Under the pieces are notes generated by a model. The model had not been told where the DNA came from. It worked only from the letters and a program-made list of their open reading frames with translations, and made no database searches. This document shows, one piece after another, positions 48,860 to 61,800 of a DNA stretch of 64,000 nt. This DNA comes from Patella vulgata (Eukaryota; Mollusca; Gastropoda; Patellidae): positions 78,239,730-78,303,729 of the forward strand of contig NC_065880.2 of NCBI RefSeq assembly GCF_932274485.2, given 5' to 3'. Each line of letters opens with the position of its first letter. Within the stretch, counting starts at the first letter, position 1. A program made the translations under genes and the position numbers.

Positions 48860-51800
48860 CTGTAAATAAAGAAAGGTTCTTTATCAACATAAATCCTAAA
48901 AAAGGGAATGAAAATTACATCTTGCTGGCTCACTAACCAAAAGGAACCAGGTTTCATACAGAAGTTGTCTGAGAAAGTTCCTTTGGATTTTTCAATGTGG
49001 TTTCCATTCATCGGGGGTGCAGGACAAAAGCGTCTCAAGGCACAGTGTCTAGTGTTTCAGATGGAATGAAAAATCAAGGTCCTGTGTACACATTGCCATG
49101 TATGTAAAAGAGGAAATGCTGGTATTTGTTGAGAAAGTTCCTCAGCCCTTTCTGTTGTGGTTCAACCCTTGTCACTAATGCAGGCCAGAGTGCCTGGCAA
49201 GGGACAACGTATAGTCGTTAGGATGGTACGAAAAACCGTGGGCTTGTTTACACAATGGTGTATACATTAAAGGTCCCTTGGCAGTTAGCTGTAGCGTGGC
49301 TGTCCAAACAAAATTTTCCTTATAGCACACTGCATGCCTTGTCATTAATTAGTCTAGTTGTTGCAAAAAAGTAGGACATTAAACAACATCTTTGACATAT
49401 ATTAGTGGGTTGGTTCAAGATGGTCACTTTGTAGCTTGTGCGTCTTCATGTTAGGAGCAAAACAGTAGGATGTTAAACCTCATTTCATTTCAGTTTGTAG
49501 TTTGTACTCCAGTTGCCTAACCGTAAACTGTTACAATATTAGTCCCTTTTGGAACTAATTCTGAACGGATGAAGTCGTCTGACCAATCCTGCCCATCCTT
49601 ATTAAACTGTGATATAAAAATACTGCTCTGCCTCTACCCCCAAAACATAAACTAAAGACTGCAAGCTGTGCACTCTAGTCTCATAATGGCCCACCATTTC
49701 AAACAAATTTTGTGTATGTTTATGAATTAAAAAAATCTACTTAATATAATAATGCTGGATTATTATGCATTTGTGTCGGATGTGGCGAGAAATGATTCCT
49801 TTTGACGAACTATTATGATGAATTATGATGAAAAACATAAGGTTAGGACTTAGTAAAGAGATGGAAATGAAATGAAATGGGGTTTAACGTCCTACTGTTC
49901 TGCTCCGAACTGGGCTAATGAAGACTGGGACAAAGATGGAGGTAGAATAGTAGTTTCATTAATTTCATATTGCAGCTTAAATAAGGACAGAGAGGAAAGG
50001 TCACAGAAAATATTCATTAATCCAAAAGGAACTATTACAATACCTGCTTCATTATCTATAGGAAATGACCACAGTTTTCCATCTTCTGTCCATCTTATCA
50101 TTTCTTGAAAAGCATTACTTGGTGGAGTACTTGATTTAGTACGCATTTCTTCTTCTAATCTATGTCTTAATGTCTTTGTTCTGTCATATTCACGAGGCGC
50201 AACTGGGGCTAGAACCAAAGAAAAAACATCTTTAAAGACATAGCGCTTCTGAAGACATGCATTACATGTAGGTACATAGTTTAGTTTATCTGGCAATAAG
50301 TATCGTCAATCCCACCAGTGTTACTTCAGATTATTTTTAAAATTTTAATAGGGATTTACCTTCTGACCAATCAGAAGTAGTGTGTTCATAAGAAATTGAC
50401 GGTGGGGTTAATGACACAATATACATCTATATTATATACTCCAATCTGAAGTTGAACCAACGATTTCTTTCAAACTTATACAACATAGGTTTATTTTCAT
50501 GAAATGAAATGATTAAAGTGTAATACAACTATATTGTCTTTTAATCTAACTGATTGACAGAATGATTGGCTACAAATTACAACTAGAGAGAGAGAAATGG
50601 GGTTTAATGTCCACTCGACACAAACTAGGTCATTTCGGGACTAACATATGGTTTTAATTCTATTTCAATAATTCAATTGCGCGTAGGGGGCTTTAGCAGT
50701 GGGAGGAAACCGGAGGACCCGGATAAAACCCACGAGGTTGGACAGGCGACCCTACTCCTTGTCACGTACAACCGGGGATTCGAAACCACGCCAGTTGACT
50801 CAATGACAGACTTTTATGATACAGCACGCACGTGCTAACCATTCGGCCATCCAACCTCCCAAATTACAACTAATCTTAGATCATAATATACATCATTTAA
50901 GAAATCCACTTTTTACCTTACAAGTCTAAATAATGGTCCTAAATAACTGGAAATGTTTAATACTTTTTTACTATATTTCTAAAATCTTTTAAATCAATTG
51001 GATTTGGGTCAGATATTTCCACAATTTACTTTTTCATGCTATAAATAAATATTAAAATTTAAGGCTTGCCATATTGAAAATATTTATATGTGCCATAAAA
51101 TTTAATTGAAAGTAATTGAAATGTAATAAGGAAGAACATTAACATTTCCTTAAAGCAGTCATTTAAGGTTGATATTTGATACCATACATGTATATCCTTT
51201 CTGGTGAAAACAGGAATTTCAACTGTGTGACCTTATAAAAATAGACTGGGTTCTTATGATGTAAAATCAGCTATCTATATCTAGATATGTCAAGTCCTCC
51301 TGGTGCACCCCAATGGGTCATATTTATATAGCGGAAGAACTTTGGTGAAAATGTCATAGCTTTATATCAATTGATATACATATAAGTTATCTAAATCCTT
51401 TATACACAAAATGTCTGGTAATAAATAATTTCTATTTTACCTGATTGTTTTGACGGAGGATCAAATATACCCAAGTCCGGTCCTTCAAATAATTCATATT
51501 TTGTTCTGAAAAAAATAGAGAAGAGAAATTAATTTTAAAATATATATTTTGACCTGCATATTGACTTGCATGTTCCTAAAGCAACGGCCGCAAGTTTTAC
51601 AACATCTAGCCATTGCCAGGTTAGTTAGCAATTACCAAACTTATAGGTATGTTAACTCACTTTACCACAGACACGTGAACAATAGCGTTGTCCAATCAGA
51701 GGTCTTGGCAAAAACACATTCAAATCAAAAATTGTGACTTTCACGAAACCTTGGCATTGAAGTTTAATGATTGAACAAACCTTGACCTTCGCAGCTCGTT

Positions 51801-54800
51801 TATCACTTGGTATTCGTGATGATAATTTCTATCCAGGAATCTGAGAGGTCCCCAGCTGGGTCAGTAGCCAATCGTAATTAGTGACGAAATATGCAGGATT
51901 TGTTGTAGATTCCATAAAAGGTATATGTTGTAATATGCTAAGTTCTATTATGCATTTGTCTATAATGCAAAATGCAGAATGGGGAAGTGTAATGTGAAAA
52001 ATATTTCATTTCGTGCCTCTTGGGGTCAAGAAATTACTTTCTAGAGGAACTTACCTAGCACCTTCTCTAACAAGTCTTGATTGTTGTCCAGTCCTATTAT
52101 TTTCATTACTATTTCTAGTTGTTTTATTTCTTGATTTTCCTGATAAAAAAAGAGAAATTACCTGTATTTAGACTGTGGGGTAAGGCAGACGTACGCCATG
52201 AACAAAGTATGAAGGATACCTGGTCAATAGTCTGGATTTCATAAAAGTCGCTGATTGTTAATTCCAATTTTCAGTCAATATCTTATTTTTCACAGCTTAA
52301 TCCATGCTAAAATTTACTCAAATGCCCACCATAGCACACTGTATGGCGTATTCCCGTCTTATTTAGCTCCATCGGAGCAGAACAATAGGACGTCATATCT
52401 TTAAAGAAAACGATTCCTTTTTTTTCTAACGCAGAGATACTTCGAGAGACAGGATTTCATTCCATACATAATTACACAAAAGCCTCAGGCTTTTTCCAAG
52501 ATGGTCACTCCAAGAAGAACAAAAAAAAGATGAGTAGCGGTTAGTGACCAGTTCCTGCTCCAAAAATGTAATGGAATTAAATGTTTAGATTGTATCTCCT
52601 CAGGATTCAACAGCAGAAAAGACCCAGAAAAGGTAAAATACTTCAAATTAGGATATTCAACATAAAACAATATCTCAACCGATTTCTCAAAAAAGTAAAT
52701 ATACTCACCCTTATTATTTTCAAATTGATCTTCTGTAAATCTTTTAACTGTCATATTCACCAGAAGATCTCTGAAGAAAACCAAAAATATTTTACTATAT
52801 AATCTTTTACCCGTGTTTGGCTGGCACCCACGGTGGATCAGTGGGTAGGACCTTGGCTTCCTAACCTGAAGGACCCATGGGCTGAGAAAGTTTATCTGAA
52901 TTTTCTAGAGTGGTTCTTCTTTGTCAGTGGTGTAGGACGGAGGGCAACGGGACAACATATATAGTCGTTTGGATGGGAGGGAAAACAAGATGCCATATAC
53001 ACATAGACGTACATGTCAAAGAACGTTCGGCAGACAATAGCACCACTGTTCGGCCACAATAGAACACTATAGGTGTATGCCCTTATTCATTAGCCCAGTC
53101 GGAGCAGAACAGTTTGAATTTAAACAACATTTCATTTCCTTTACATGCATATAGAGAGAAATGGGGTTTAACATCCACTCGTCACAAACTAGGCCATTTC
53201 GGGACCAACATCATATTTTGCAATTTTTATTTGAATAATTTGTTTGCGCGTAGGGGCCTTTAGCAGTGGGAGGAAATCGGAGGACCCGGAGAAAAATGGG
53301 TGGACATGATATGGACCTCAATTTTCCACCCCATTCGAAAGACTATACACTCTTTTCTTGTCAGCTTTACAGGTACTACTGGCAATTGGTACACTGGAAT
53401 AAATTTTAATAGAGTACAGCCATTTTGTTCTGTAATTTAGAAAACCTCTTCCCATAACAAAGTTCTTCACATAATAAAATTTATTTAAAAATTTAGATAA
53501 AGAGCTGGTTGTTCTACCTATAACACTTAAAAAAATAGATAATGCAAAATGATTGAAATTTTATTCAAATTACTTTATTCTGGGTGAAGTTTATTATTGT
53601 AGCGTTATTATCGTTATCCATTTTAGCATTAAATCGTTAAATCTCAAGGGTGTTTAAATCTATTTAAATCTTGGCTATCCCACGGTCTTCAGAGTTGATT
53701 ACAGGCTTGTTAGGTTAAACATACATTATGCAAGAGCTAAATCTTCCTATTGCATGTCTTTCTTTAGGTCTGAAATGTTATCTAAATTATTAATTAGACG
53801 TTAATTAACTTATCCGGATCATAATTAACTCTCGATGTCATCGCTAGCCTGCGATATTTACTGGATTAGGATCCGATCTGCTGCTCAACTTTCATTTATG
53901 ATTAAATCATGAAATGGATAATCAAGACTATGTTTTTTTTATCGTACCCTTTACATTATCTAGTTTTTAACTATTATAGTGAGAACTGCCAACTCTTTAT
54001 CTAATCTCCCATAATGTATCTTTAATAAATAATAATTTATATAACATTTGAAGTCAAAAGAAAGTCAGTAAGCAGATTTAGCTATTACATCATGCATCTT
54101 TAATTGGCTGCATCCTGAGTATTACATGTAATTTACATGTAAAGATATAAATAAGTCCATATCCTTATAATAAGACAGATATGGCTGACAAATATTTATA
54201 GACATTGCATTTCCTGATTTTAGATTTATTGAAAGAAGTGATACTACACGAACTAATACAATCTTATAAATTTAGTTTGAACAAATACAAAAATGATCCA
54301 AAATGACTTTAATTAAAATAAGAATTTTATAGATTTTAAAGATTTGCTTGAAAACGTTGAGAGAACCCTCAACGAAACATCATCGCTTTAATTAAAATAG
54401 TAATTGTGTTCCATATTATGTTTTTGTGTTTATTCCTGTAAGAGCTATATCTGCCTATTACAGGTCTTTCTTTTGGCCTCAAATGTCATATAAATTATTA
54501 ATCAGACATTAATTAACATGACAAGCCTATAATCAACTCTCAAGAACATCATGAGATGATTGTAATTTTTAATGCATTGAAACACGATCACGATTTAATA
54601 ATTTACTTTAAAAATGGATAATCAAGACTTTGTTTATTATCGTAGTAAAGGTAGCAATGAAAATCAAGACTACATGTACGTTATTTTTATTAAAATTTTA
54701 AACACTGATAACTTTGCTCAGAATAAAGTAATCTGGCAGAAATTTTCAATATTATCCTTTTTCATTACAAGTACCTATTTCTAAACTATTATAGCGAGAA

Positions 54801-56551
54801 CTGTCAGCTATTTATCTAAATCTTAAATAATGCATCTTTAAGTGTTTACATACAGAACTTTAACATATCTCAATAACAAGCCATAATTCAGGAAGTTAAG
54901 TTCCGATACATCCAAATATCGAAAGAAACCAAGATATTTGAGAGATAAACCTATATTTTAAGTTTCGTCAAAATCGGATTCAAATTGTGACCTGTAGAGT
55001 GTCAACAAACAAATGTGAATGAATACACGGACACACATCCCTCAGACGGACGAACAGGGGTGACGACAATATACATCCATATGAAAATGTGGGCGTATAA
55101 AACAGATATATCATTGATATGACATGAACAACAACTGAATCTTTTATATACCGGTAGCATTAAACAGTTATATGTGCTTACCTTGAAGTGGGTGTGGTTG
55201 TAGGTTTAACTTCGGAAACAGAAGGACTAGATAGTTTTGTTTGTTTCAAAAGTTGTTGAAGTAGATCACTTTCTGTCTGTGCTGCATCTCCTGCTATTGA
55301 CTTGGCTACTGATTTCACGGCTGTCTTTAATTCTTCCTCTATTTCACCCCTAAAAACACAAATTAACACAAACATGTGAGGTCAAGAAATAAGTACCTGT
55401 GTTTACGGTTACTTGTGTTCCTGAAATAGCGACTGCGAGTTTTACAACATCTGGACGCTGCTAGATAAATTTACAATTCCCGACCTTATCTGTTATGTTA
55501 TCTGCAGACACGTGAACAGTGGCATCCATTCAGAGATTTTGAGATAGCGACTGCCATGGAAACCTTGACATTGACGAACCTAGAACTTTGCAACTCGATT
55601 ATCACAGGTAGACATTTTAGCTTGAAAGTGCGAGACTTGGTATTCGCGACGACTTGTACCCAATCGAAATTAGTGCTGAAATATGCAGGGTATTACGTGA
55701 AGGCCTTGATAAGATGTACATGTACGTAGTTAAAGCGAGGTCAAGCCTTCTATTGAAGATGACGGTTACTTGGCCCCAGAAAGTCTTTTAGTTCTGTTTA
55801 GAGTTAGCGATTTGGTCGGGTAACTGTAATAGTGCTGGCACGATATACATATATCGTTGAATCGATGTATCGCAATTCACCTTCTCATGATTCATGTATT
55901 GAATTGTGACATGCTGGATTGATGTATCGTGATTCTTTTTTTTTATGTTTCTTTTTGTTGCTGCAGTCACTCTTAATTATCCATGTCAAACATTATCCAT
56001 AGGTACACAAACACTCTTTAATTGTTTTGGTCCTTATTTTGATCCACATTAATATCGCGATATAAAACAATTTTTTTCTTCAAGATTGGCAGGACTAAAA
56101 ATATCAATTATTCATTTTAGTAGAGGTGGTAGATCATTTGATGAATACTCACTTAGGATTTTCTTCATTTCTGTGTTTCTTATTTTCACCACTACCCTTT
56201 TCTTTCTGACAAATACTTGATGTTGCTAATCTTCTCCATGATCCTGTCACTAACAGTCTGAAAAGTAGATGAACATTTACATGTACATATGTACAGTACT
56301 GTCTTCATGGTGCATTCTTATCTGTATTGTTAGTTGGCATGGATTTACAATTTGTATTGTCCTACATGCAGGGGATACTTAAAAGGAGGCAAGTCTCTAA
56401 CTTAATATCATCCAAAGTCTACGACATTGCAAACACGACTTATTGGTCAATTTAAATCAACACTGATGTTATTATCTTACCGTGAAAAGATAGGATTCCG
56501 ATTCCAATATTTAAGACAAAATGAATATTTTAAAATTGGCCCACAAATCAT
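48600..56551 (-). CDS. MRPS31: Mitochondrial small ribosomal subunit protein mS39-neighbour family member MRPS31 (bS1m-type mS31), complete, 8 exons, 326 aa
   Basis: Structural protein of the mitochondrial ribosome small subunit, acting in the matrix. Exons on the minus strand: 56551-56481, 56257-56153, 55349-55182, 52770-52709, 52139-52055, 51505-51441, 50208-50044, 48859-48600; all junctions are GT-AG and the phases agree, giving 326 residues (human about 395). The N-terminus ([10 protein letters not shown]...[15 protein letters not shown]) is basic and hydroxylated, like a mitochondrial presequence. The conserved C-terminal part is clear: [53 protein letters not shown] and HINWFRQYF. The middle is low in conservation, as in the family. 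The name rests on recall of this C-terminal motif set, not a database search. Other text in this call beyond 'MRPS31' should be read only as the mS31 family. Confidence 0.9.
48990..49500 (+). mobile_element. SINE-B fragments in MRPS31 intron 7
   Basis: 49015-49110 and 49170-49390 carry 'ggcaagggacaacgtatagtcgtt', 'ccttggcagtt' and 'agcacactgcatg' blocks. A tail end lies at 49440-49490 and a reverse tail at 49866-49925 just before exon 7. Confidence 0.55.
50044..50208 (-). CDS. MRPS31: MRPS31 exon 7
   Basis: Acceptor ttctag, donor gtattg; 54 whole codons, [20 protein letters not shown] to [20 protein letters not shown] then EA. Confidence 0.95.
50510..51130. mobile_element. Fragment of the hAT-like element split by a SINE-A
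   Basis: Similar to 4195-4535. A full SINE-A (about 50587-50860, minus) interrupts it between copies of a 12-bp direct repeat, aaattacaacta. Confidence 0.65.
51441..51505 (-). CDS. MRPS31: MRPS31 exon 6
   Basis: Acceptor ttttcag, donor gtaaaa; reads [19 protein letters not shown] then QS. The phase requires one base from each neighbour, which fits. Confidence 0.9.
52055..52139 (-). CDS. MRPS31: MRPS31 exon 5
   Basis: Acceptor atcag, donor gtaagt, 85 nt. Two frames are open; the frame fixed by the neighbouring phases reads [14 protein letters not shown] then [13 protein letters not shown]. Confidence 0.8.
52320..53300. mobile_element. SINE copies around MRPS31 exon 4
   Basis: 52320-52400 SINE-B tail (+); 52827-53140 SINE-B full length (+) with head 'ggcacccacggtggatcagtgg'; 53155-53300 SINE-A fragment (-). 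Confidence 0.65.
52709..52770 (-). CDS. MRPS31: MRPS31 exon 4
   Basis: Acceptor ttcttcag, donor gtgagt, 62 nt; reads [20 protein letters not shown]. Phases 2 in and 1 out agree with exons 3 and 5. Confidence 0.85.
53490..54841. mobile_element. Nest of MITE-1 copies in MRPS31 intron 3
   Basis: 53490-53718 (one orientation), 53719-54021 (opposite, with both ends 'acattatgcaagagctaaat' and 'cccataatgtatctttaa'), 54022-54105 (resumption), and a separate near-complete copy 54430-54841. The pattern suggests insertion of one copy into another. Confidence 0.6.
54850..55110 (-). repeat. Dispersed repeat fragment
   Basis: Reverse-oriented match to 7970-8120 and 13030-13170: 'catatgaaaatgtgggcgta', 'tttcgtcaaaatcgg', 'gtgacctgtagagtgtc'. 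Confidence 0.55.
55182..55349 (-). CDS. MRPS31: MRPS31 exon 3
   Basis: Acceptor ttttag, donor gtaagc; reads [38 protein letters not shown] and a Ser/Thr/Pro-rich end. Helical, amphipathic. Confidence 0.9.
56153..56257 (-). CDS. MRPS31: MRPS31 exon 2
   Basis: Acceptor ttttcag, donor gtgagt; reads [20 protein letters not shown] then a Lys/Glu/Asn-rich stretch. Contains the probable presequence cleavage region. Confidence 0.85.
56481..56551 (-). CDS. MRPS31: MRPS31 exon 1 (start)
   Basis: Donor gtaaga. Reads [20 protein letters not shown] then IFS. The ATG at 56551 is the only in-frame start seen, and the length (71 nt) gives the phase needed by exon 2. Less certain than the other exons because presequences are not conserved. 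Confidence 0.65.
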
Positions 56552-58517
56552 GTGCCAGAATGCTTTCGAGAGCCATTTATAATGAAGTGACTTGATGAAC
56601 CAGGCTAAACATACCCCACAGATGAATATTACCGATGTAGACTAGAATAACCAGATGCCAAAGACTGACAATCAATTTGGACCCTTCTCGTATTTCGCTG
56701 AACATAACTGATTAGAAATTACAGTAAAAACAGAAACGGTTGAATGTAAATCAGTTTATATACATACTTATATTACATAATTATATGCGTTGCGACCCAG
56801 TAGTGTCTATTTCTAGGTGCCAAAGCATAAGGGTTTAGCTCCTTTGAACTACTGTCGATTAACCATGGACCTTTTAATACTGTATTATAAGGTCCATGGA
56901 TTAACCAAAGGCAGCACCTTGAACATGATTACATGGGTTTGAAATGTGAATATTCCTCATAAGAACTCTAGAGATGTGGATGAGTGTACAGGTTTAGGTT
57001 AAGTTGTAGCACTATTACACTCAAATCACTCAATGTTTTATCAATGTATGGTGTTTGAGTTCAAGATCGCCCAATCTCACGAATCGTGAAAATCTATTGA
57101 AAACAGGTATTTTACAGCTACAATAAATGCATAATCGACCAAATAAGAAATTAATTCGACCAACCACAACTGTGTTTGTTGTGTTTAATTACATCACAGT
57201 TCTAATCACACTAACTTAGTTATCAGTAATGACGCATCTGTGACAGTAGCCTACTCCAATTCAATGTTACTCGATAACAATTCTGTCAGTTCAGGCCTAA
57301 CAATCGAGCAGATCCAAATGACCAGGCTTCGTTGTGTTCAGCGTTTCTGAACTACGCGTAACTTATTAACTACACATTCGTAACGTTCTTACTTCTTCTT
57401 TACGAGGGGGGGTTGGATGGCCGAATGGTTAGCACGTGCGCGCTGCACTGTATCATATGGTCTGTCATTGAGTCAACTGGCGGGATTTCGATTCCCCGGT
57501 TCAGTACGGGACAAGGAGTAGGGTCGCCTGTCCAACCTCGTGGGTTTTCTCTTGTTTCCTCCCACTGCTAAAGACCCCTACGTGCAAGCGAATGATTGAA
57601 ATAAAATTGAACCATGCGTTAGTCCCGAAATGACCAAGTTGGTGTCGAGTGGACGTTAAACCTCATTTCTCTCTTTCTGTCTCTCTCTCTTCTTTACACT
57701 TTACGACTTACAAAACGGAAAAAGTTACATGTGATGTAGACCTACGGTAACGGTACGTTGTATTAGGTCCTGTTCAGTCATTGACATTAACAGAAAACTG
57801 GTGAATACAGACCAGAAGAAATTTAAAAAATGTGTGCAAACCTGCAGTAATTGTTTAATATCCTAATAGACATATTAATTTTTATTGAAATAACCCCCAG
57901 AGAAGAATCGCGTGTTAGGCCTACAGTGTTTTACAATTTCTTCTCCATATTGGATTTAAAATTACACACTTGACATACTGGGAAACGAATAAATAAATAA
58001 ATTGATATTTACTACCCTTGATTAGAATTAAATAGATTTTTATGAGAGTGCTCAAAATGCATAAACTATCTCCAGAATTTTGTATCGAATATTTGATGTA
58101 TATTATCAGTAAGAAATGGATGTAGACAATTTGCGTTTACTTAAAATTTTGAAATGAATTTGAAATGAACCGGAAATCAAAGAAAACATTGCACGTGATC
58201 TCAGTTTGTTTACAATGGTTGATTGAAATTACTTGTAGCAAAAGTAAAAATATATCTAATGGGAAAGGTGTCCTTTCATCATTTATGACAGACGTTCACG
58301 ACGTGCTGATCTTTTCACAGATAACTTCTGAGAAAACGGGAAATTGTTACGTTTAGTGATAGATAAATAATGAATCAAGAGTCGAAGAGAAGCCAGGGGA
58401 CAAATTTGTTAAGTAATGTTGATTGGCAAATAAACTGTGTCGAATAATAATAAGACCTAAACTTCTAAATTTGTTTTATTTTAAAGTATAGGCCTACGGT
58501 GCAATTCCTTCAACAAC
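56552..58517. other. Divergent intergenic region between MRPS31 and OSTM1
   Basis: About 2.0 kb separating two start codons on opposite strands. Holds a full SINE-A (57405-57690) and otherwise unique AT-rich sequence. No TATA box or other core promoter element could be assigned with confidence. Confidence 0.6.
57405..57690 (+). mobile_element. SINE-A, full length
   Basis: Head 'ggatggccgaatggttagcacg', B-box-like 'gatttcgattccccgg', tail with (CT)n. Flanked by a direct repeat cttctttac, so insertion limits are clear. Confidence 0.85.
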
Positions 58518-58808
58518 ATGTATGGTTTTCTTCAATTTCTATGTTTGATACTACTACAAGTAGTCGCCAGTTATGATGGACAATATTATGATGATCAAAG
58601 TTCATTGACGGGTGGGACTGTATGGTCAGATGAAGCAGATAATTCTTCCTCTAGTATTATGGATTCCTGTCAAGCCAATCTAATATATTTTGCTGAATCA
58701 GCTTCAAATTTTACAAATTGTTTAGTGATGAATTCTAGACCATTTAGATTGTGTGAAGGGTGTGTTATTCCTTACAAGAAAGCAACAGAAATATATCAGG
58801 CTTTGTTT
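58518..58808 (+). CDS. OSTM1: OSTM1 exon 1
   Basis: ATG at 58518, 97 codons, donor gtatgt. Signal peptide, acidic Ser-rich stretch, then CQANLIYFAESASNFTNCLV and SRPFRLCEGCVIPYKKATEI. Confidence 0.9.
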
Positions 58809-61800
58809 GTATGTACATGTATGACATTTGTTTTATTAAATCCTTAAACAGTGTGCATGTTATTAGAATAGCTTTATGTTAATGTTAATAATTCAATATA
58901 TTTTTTAAGTGTACAAACACTACATGTACATGTATAAAAGGCAGAACTGATCTAATGGATTTGATCCCATGTTTGTATGTACATGTAGAATGGTTCATCA
59001 GGATTTTCCAGCAGGGTTCACCCTTGTAAGTGGTGTAGGATGGAGGGCCTGACAAGGGACAATGTATAGTCATTCAGATGGAATGAAAAACCGAGAGCCC
59101 GTGCACACATTGACATGCACAATAACCCTTGAAATAAGAGTAGGCCATAGCGTAGATAATAAACCTTAATCTCTCAACCCTCCTTGTTTCGAGATAAGAC
59201 ATAAGGCCATTCATTACCTTCAACGTAGTACATGCGGGAGCGATTCGCACCCGGCATTTGTGAACAAAATTGACAATATTTTGAATAAAAACAACGATTG
59301 ATTATTGTTATTTATAATATTTCTGCCAGACCCAACTACAATTAAGCATATAATCCTATCTGAAACGGGTACAAATCGTCGTTTTTAAAATCAAGGCGTT
59401 AAGCCGTTACTAAGACCGCCATCTTTTTAAACGATACGCTGTCATCATGAAGGCGGGGCTAAATATAAGGCTTTTATAGCAGCCAATCAATAGGGCAATC
59501 TAAAGTTCTGTAACTATGAATGGATTTCGATGGCGGTAAATGTCAGACAAAAACAACGCTTTATTAATTTAAACGCGAATATTTGGAGTTAGGCGACAGT
59601 TGTGCCACTACATTGGCCTCTATAAGTTTAATTAATCATAATAGCATAAACTTATCTTATTTTAAAGATGTTACATGCATTAATAAAGAAATTGAGTTTG
59701 TCACTTGGAACTAAAGGCATCCAATCGTAGCTAATAACAAACACATGAGTATATCTAAACGTTTTTAGCTACGTTCTCGTAGCTAGCCATACCGCTGCTG
59801 TCCGGTCAAAATTTTGTGTACGAATCAACCATGGCTTTCAGATTTGTAGTCCATACATGTATAAATGATAAGCATTTTGGCTTGTTAACACTGATTGAAT
59901 TGTTTTATACATTTACCTGCATATCAAGTCAATATAAAGTTTACTTTGCTATTTAAGCAATGAATAATAGTACCATATTATTAACTTTTAGGATAAGAAG
60001 GGTGATGACTGCCATGACAAGTTATTACGTTCAGATAGAATTCAAGCCTTAACTTTAGTTAATAAAAATATGGAAGATGTTTGGAATAATGCTGATTGTG
60101 AAAGTAAGTTTTTATCTTTAAGAATTGCTTTTTTCTTTTCTTCTTATTTTTGATCTTGTTTTATCAAGGAGAACCAAATATTGGCCAATATAATAGAAAT
60201 ATGTCAATATTATTCCCAATGTTTGTTGCAGGTTGTTTTGAAAGTATAGATGAAGATAAAGAAACCGGGAATGTTAATTTCACACTAACCAAGGATACTG
60301 TGCTCTTTCGCAGATATTATGATACTTTTCGACAATGTCTTAATGCAACACCAGGTGCTGATGTAAGATATATTTTGAATTTAAAATAGTGGTTAAGACC
60401 TTTTTTGTTCATTTGGGAGCTGGGTTGGCTCAGCTGTGTCCTATATAGGGGTGAAACTTCAGGTATCACCAAAAAGCCTTTTTTATATGCTTCCCATATG
60501 TTCTGGTAACATACCGGTGAAAGGAAATCAAAATCAAAGAATAACTGCAAAAACTGCCGCTTTATGTACAGTAGTGCATCTCAGGTCCATGGGCCTTTTG
60601 TGCTAAGATTTAAAAATATTTCTTATTAAAGGCAGTATTTGAGTTCTGTGAAAAAATTAGACAAGTTACAAACAAATTACACAGAAAACACTCATAAGCT
60701 GGATTTTTTTTCAAAAATATAATTTTTTACTGCCATGTCATGAAAAATGTACAAAATTTACATGTAGCATCTTTAAAAAAACCCAATTATTTTCCACTTT
60801 TTAGATAGCCAGACCGAAAAGGGATATATTTTTAGAAACCCTGGCCAATATACAAACAGAAAAATCACAAATCAGCTGCATTGATTGTAATATTAGAGAT
60901 CTATACTTAAACATGTATCCCCACCCCCTAAATATGTCACTGACTGAATGAATCTAATCTTTGGTTGCAGAAGTAACATCATCAAAGCAATCTGTCTAAT
61001 AGCTATGTTTTACCATCCCTGGCTAACATATGTACATATAAACTAAAATATGTGCAATAAATATGAATTATGGTTAAAAATAGGCCTTGATGAAAGAAAA
61101 AACTGCCATATTTGGTCTATGACCATCCCTCTCTAACAAAAGGGTCACAGAATACACAATTTTCACAAATTTGGGAAAATTTCAAGGTTTTCAACATCTC
61201 AAGGCTCAGAGGCACCATACAAATCTTTATTGCAATTCTTGTGCTGAAGCAAGATGTCTGGACCTTTACATCAATTGCCTGAAAAAATGAAGTCCAAAAA
61301 GTAATTATGACAGAGTTGACAAGATGAAGGAGGCCTGAAAAGGAGCAATATTAACATTTAACTGTTCTATAAGTAACATAAATGCAACAATCACCACAAA
61401 TCCTAGACTTTGATAAGAAAATATTGAACATTAAGCTGACATTTACATTTCTACACCAGTTTTATATTAGGGTGTGGTCTCATTGGCCTGACATGTCTCT
61501 GGGTTCTAAGTTTGACTTTAAACAAAAAGGCTTAGAAATTTTTGAAATGTACAAAATAGCTATTTATTAGTGAAAGACAACATTCCTAGCTGTAATTCAA
61601 CCACAAATTCCAATTACTATCATTTTATTGTCAACACAGGTGCAATTAAATCTCTCAAAACATATTAATGAAAAAGGGTGGGGTGGGGCATTTATAGCCT
61701 CTCCTAAGGAAACGGTGGAGTTAAAATTGGGTAGAGAGACTGGAATATTGCTTTCTATGTGATGGAAATGCAAGAATTTAATGTTACAAAGAAGAAAAAA

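Noticed and set aside
49892-50296. A single long minus-strand frame covering MRPS31 exon 7 as one exon
   Set aside because: The parts outside 50044-50208 lack family similarity, and splice sites with matching phase lie exactly at the limits of the conserved block.
57421-57510. tRNA-like A and B box sequences
   Set aside because: These are heads of SINE-A/SINE-B copies. No cloverleaf with a plausible acceptor stem was seen, so they are not annotated as tRNA genes.
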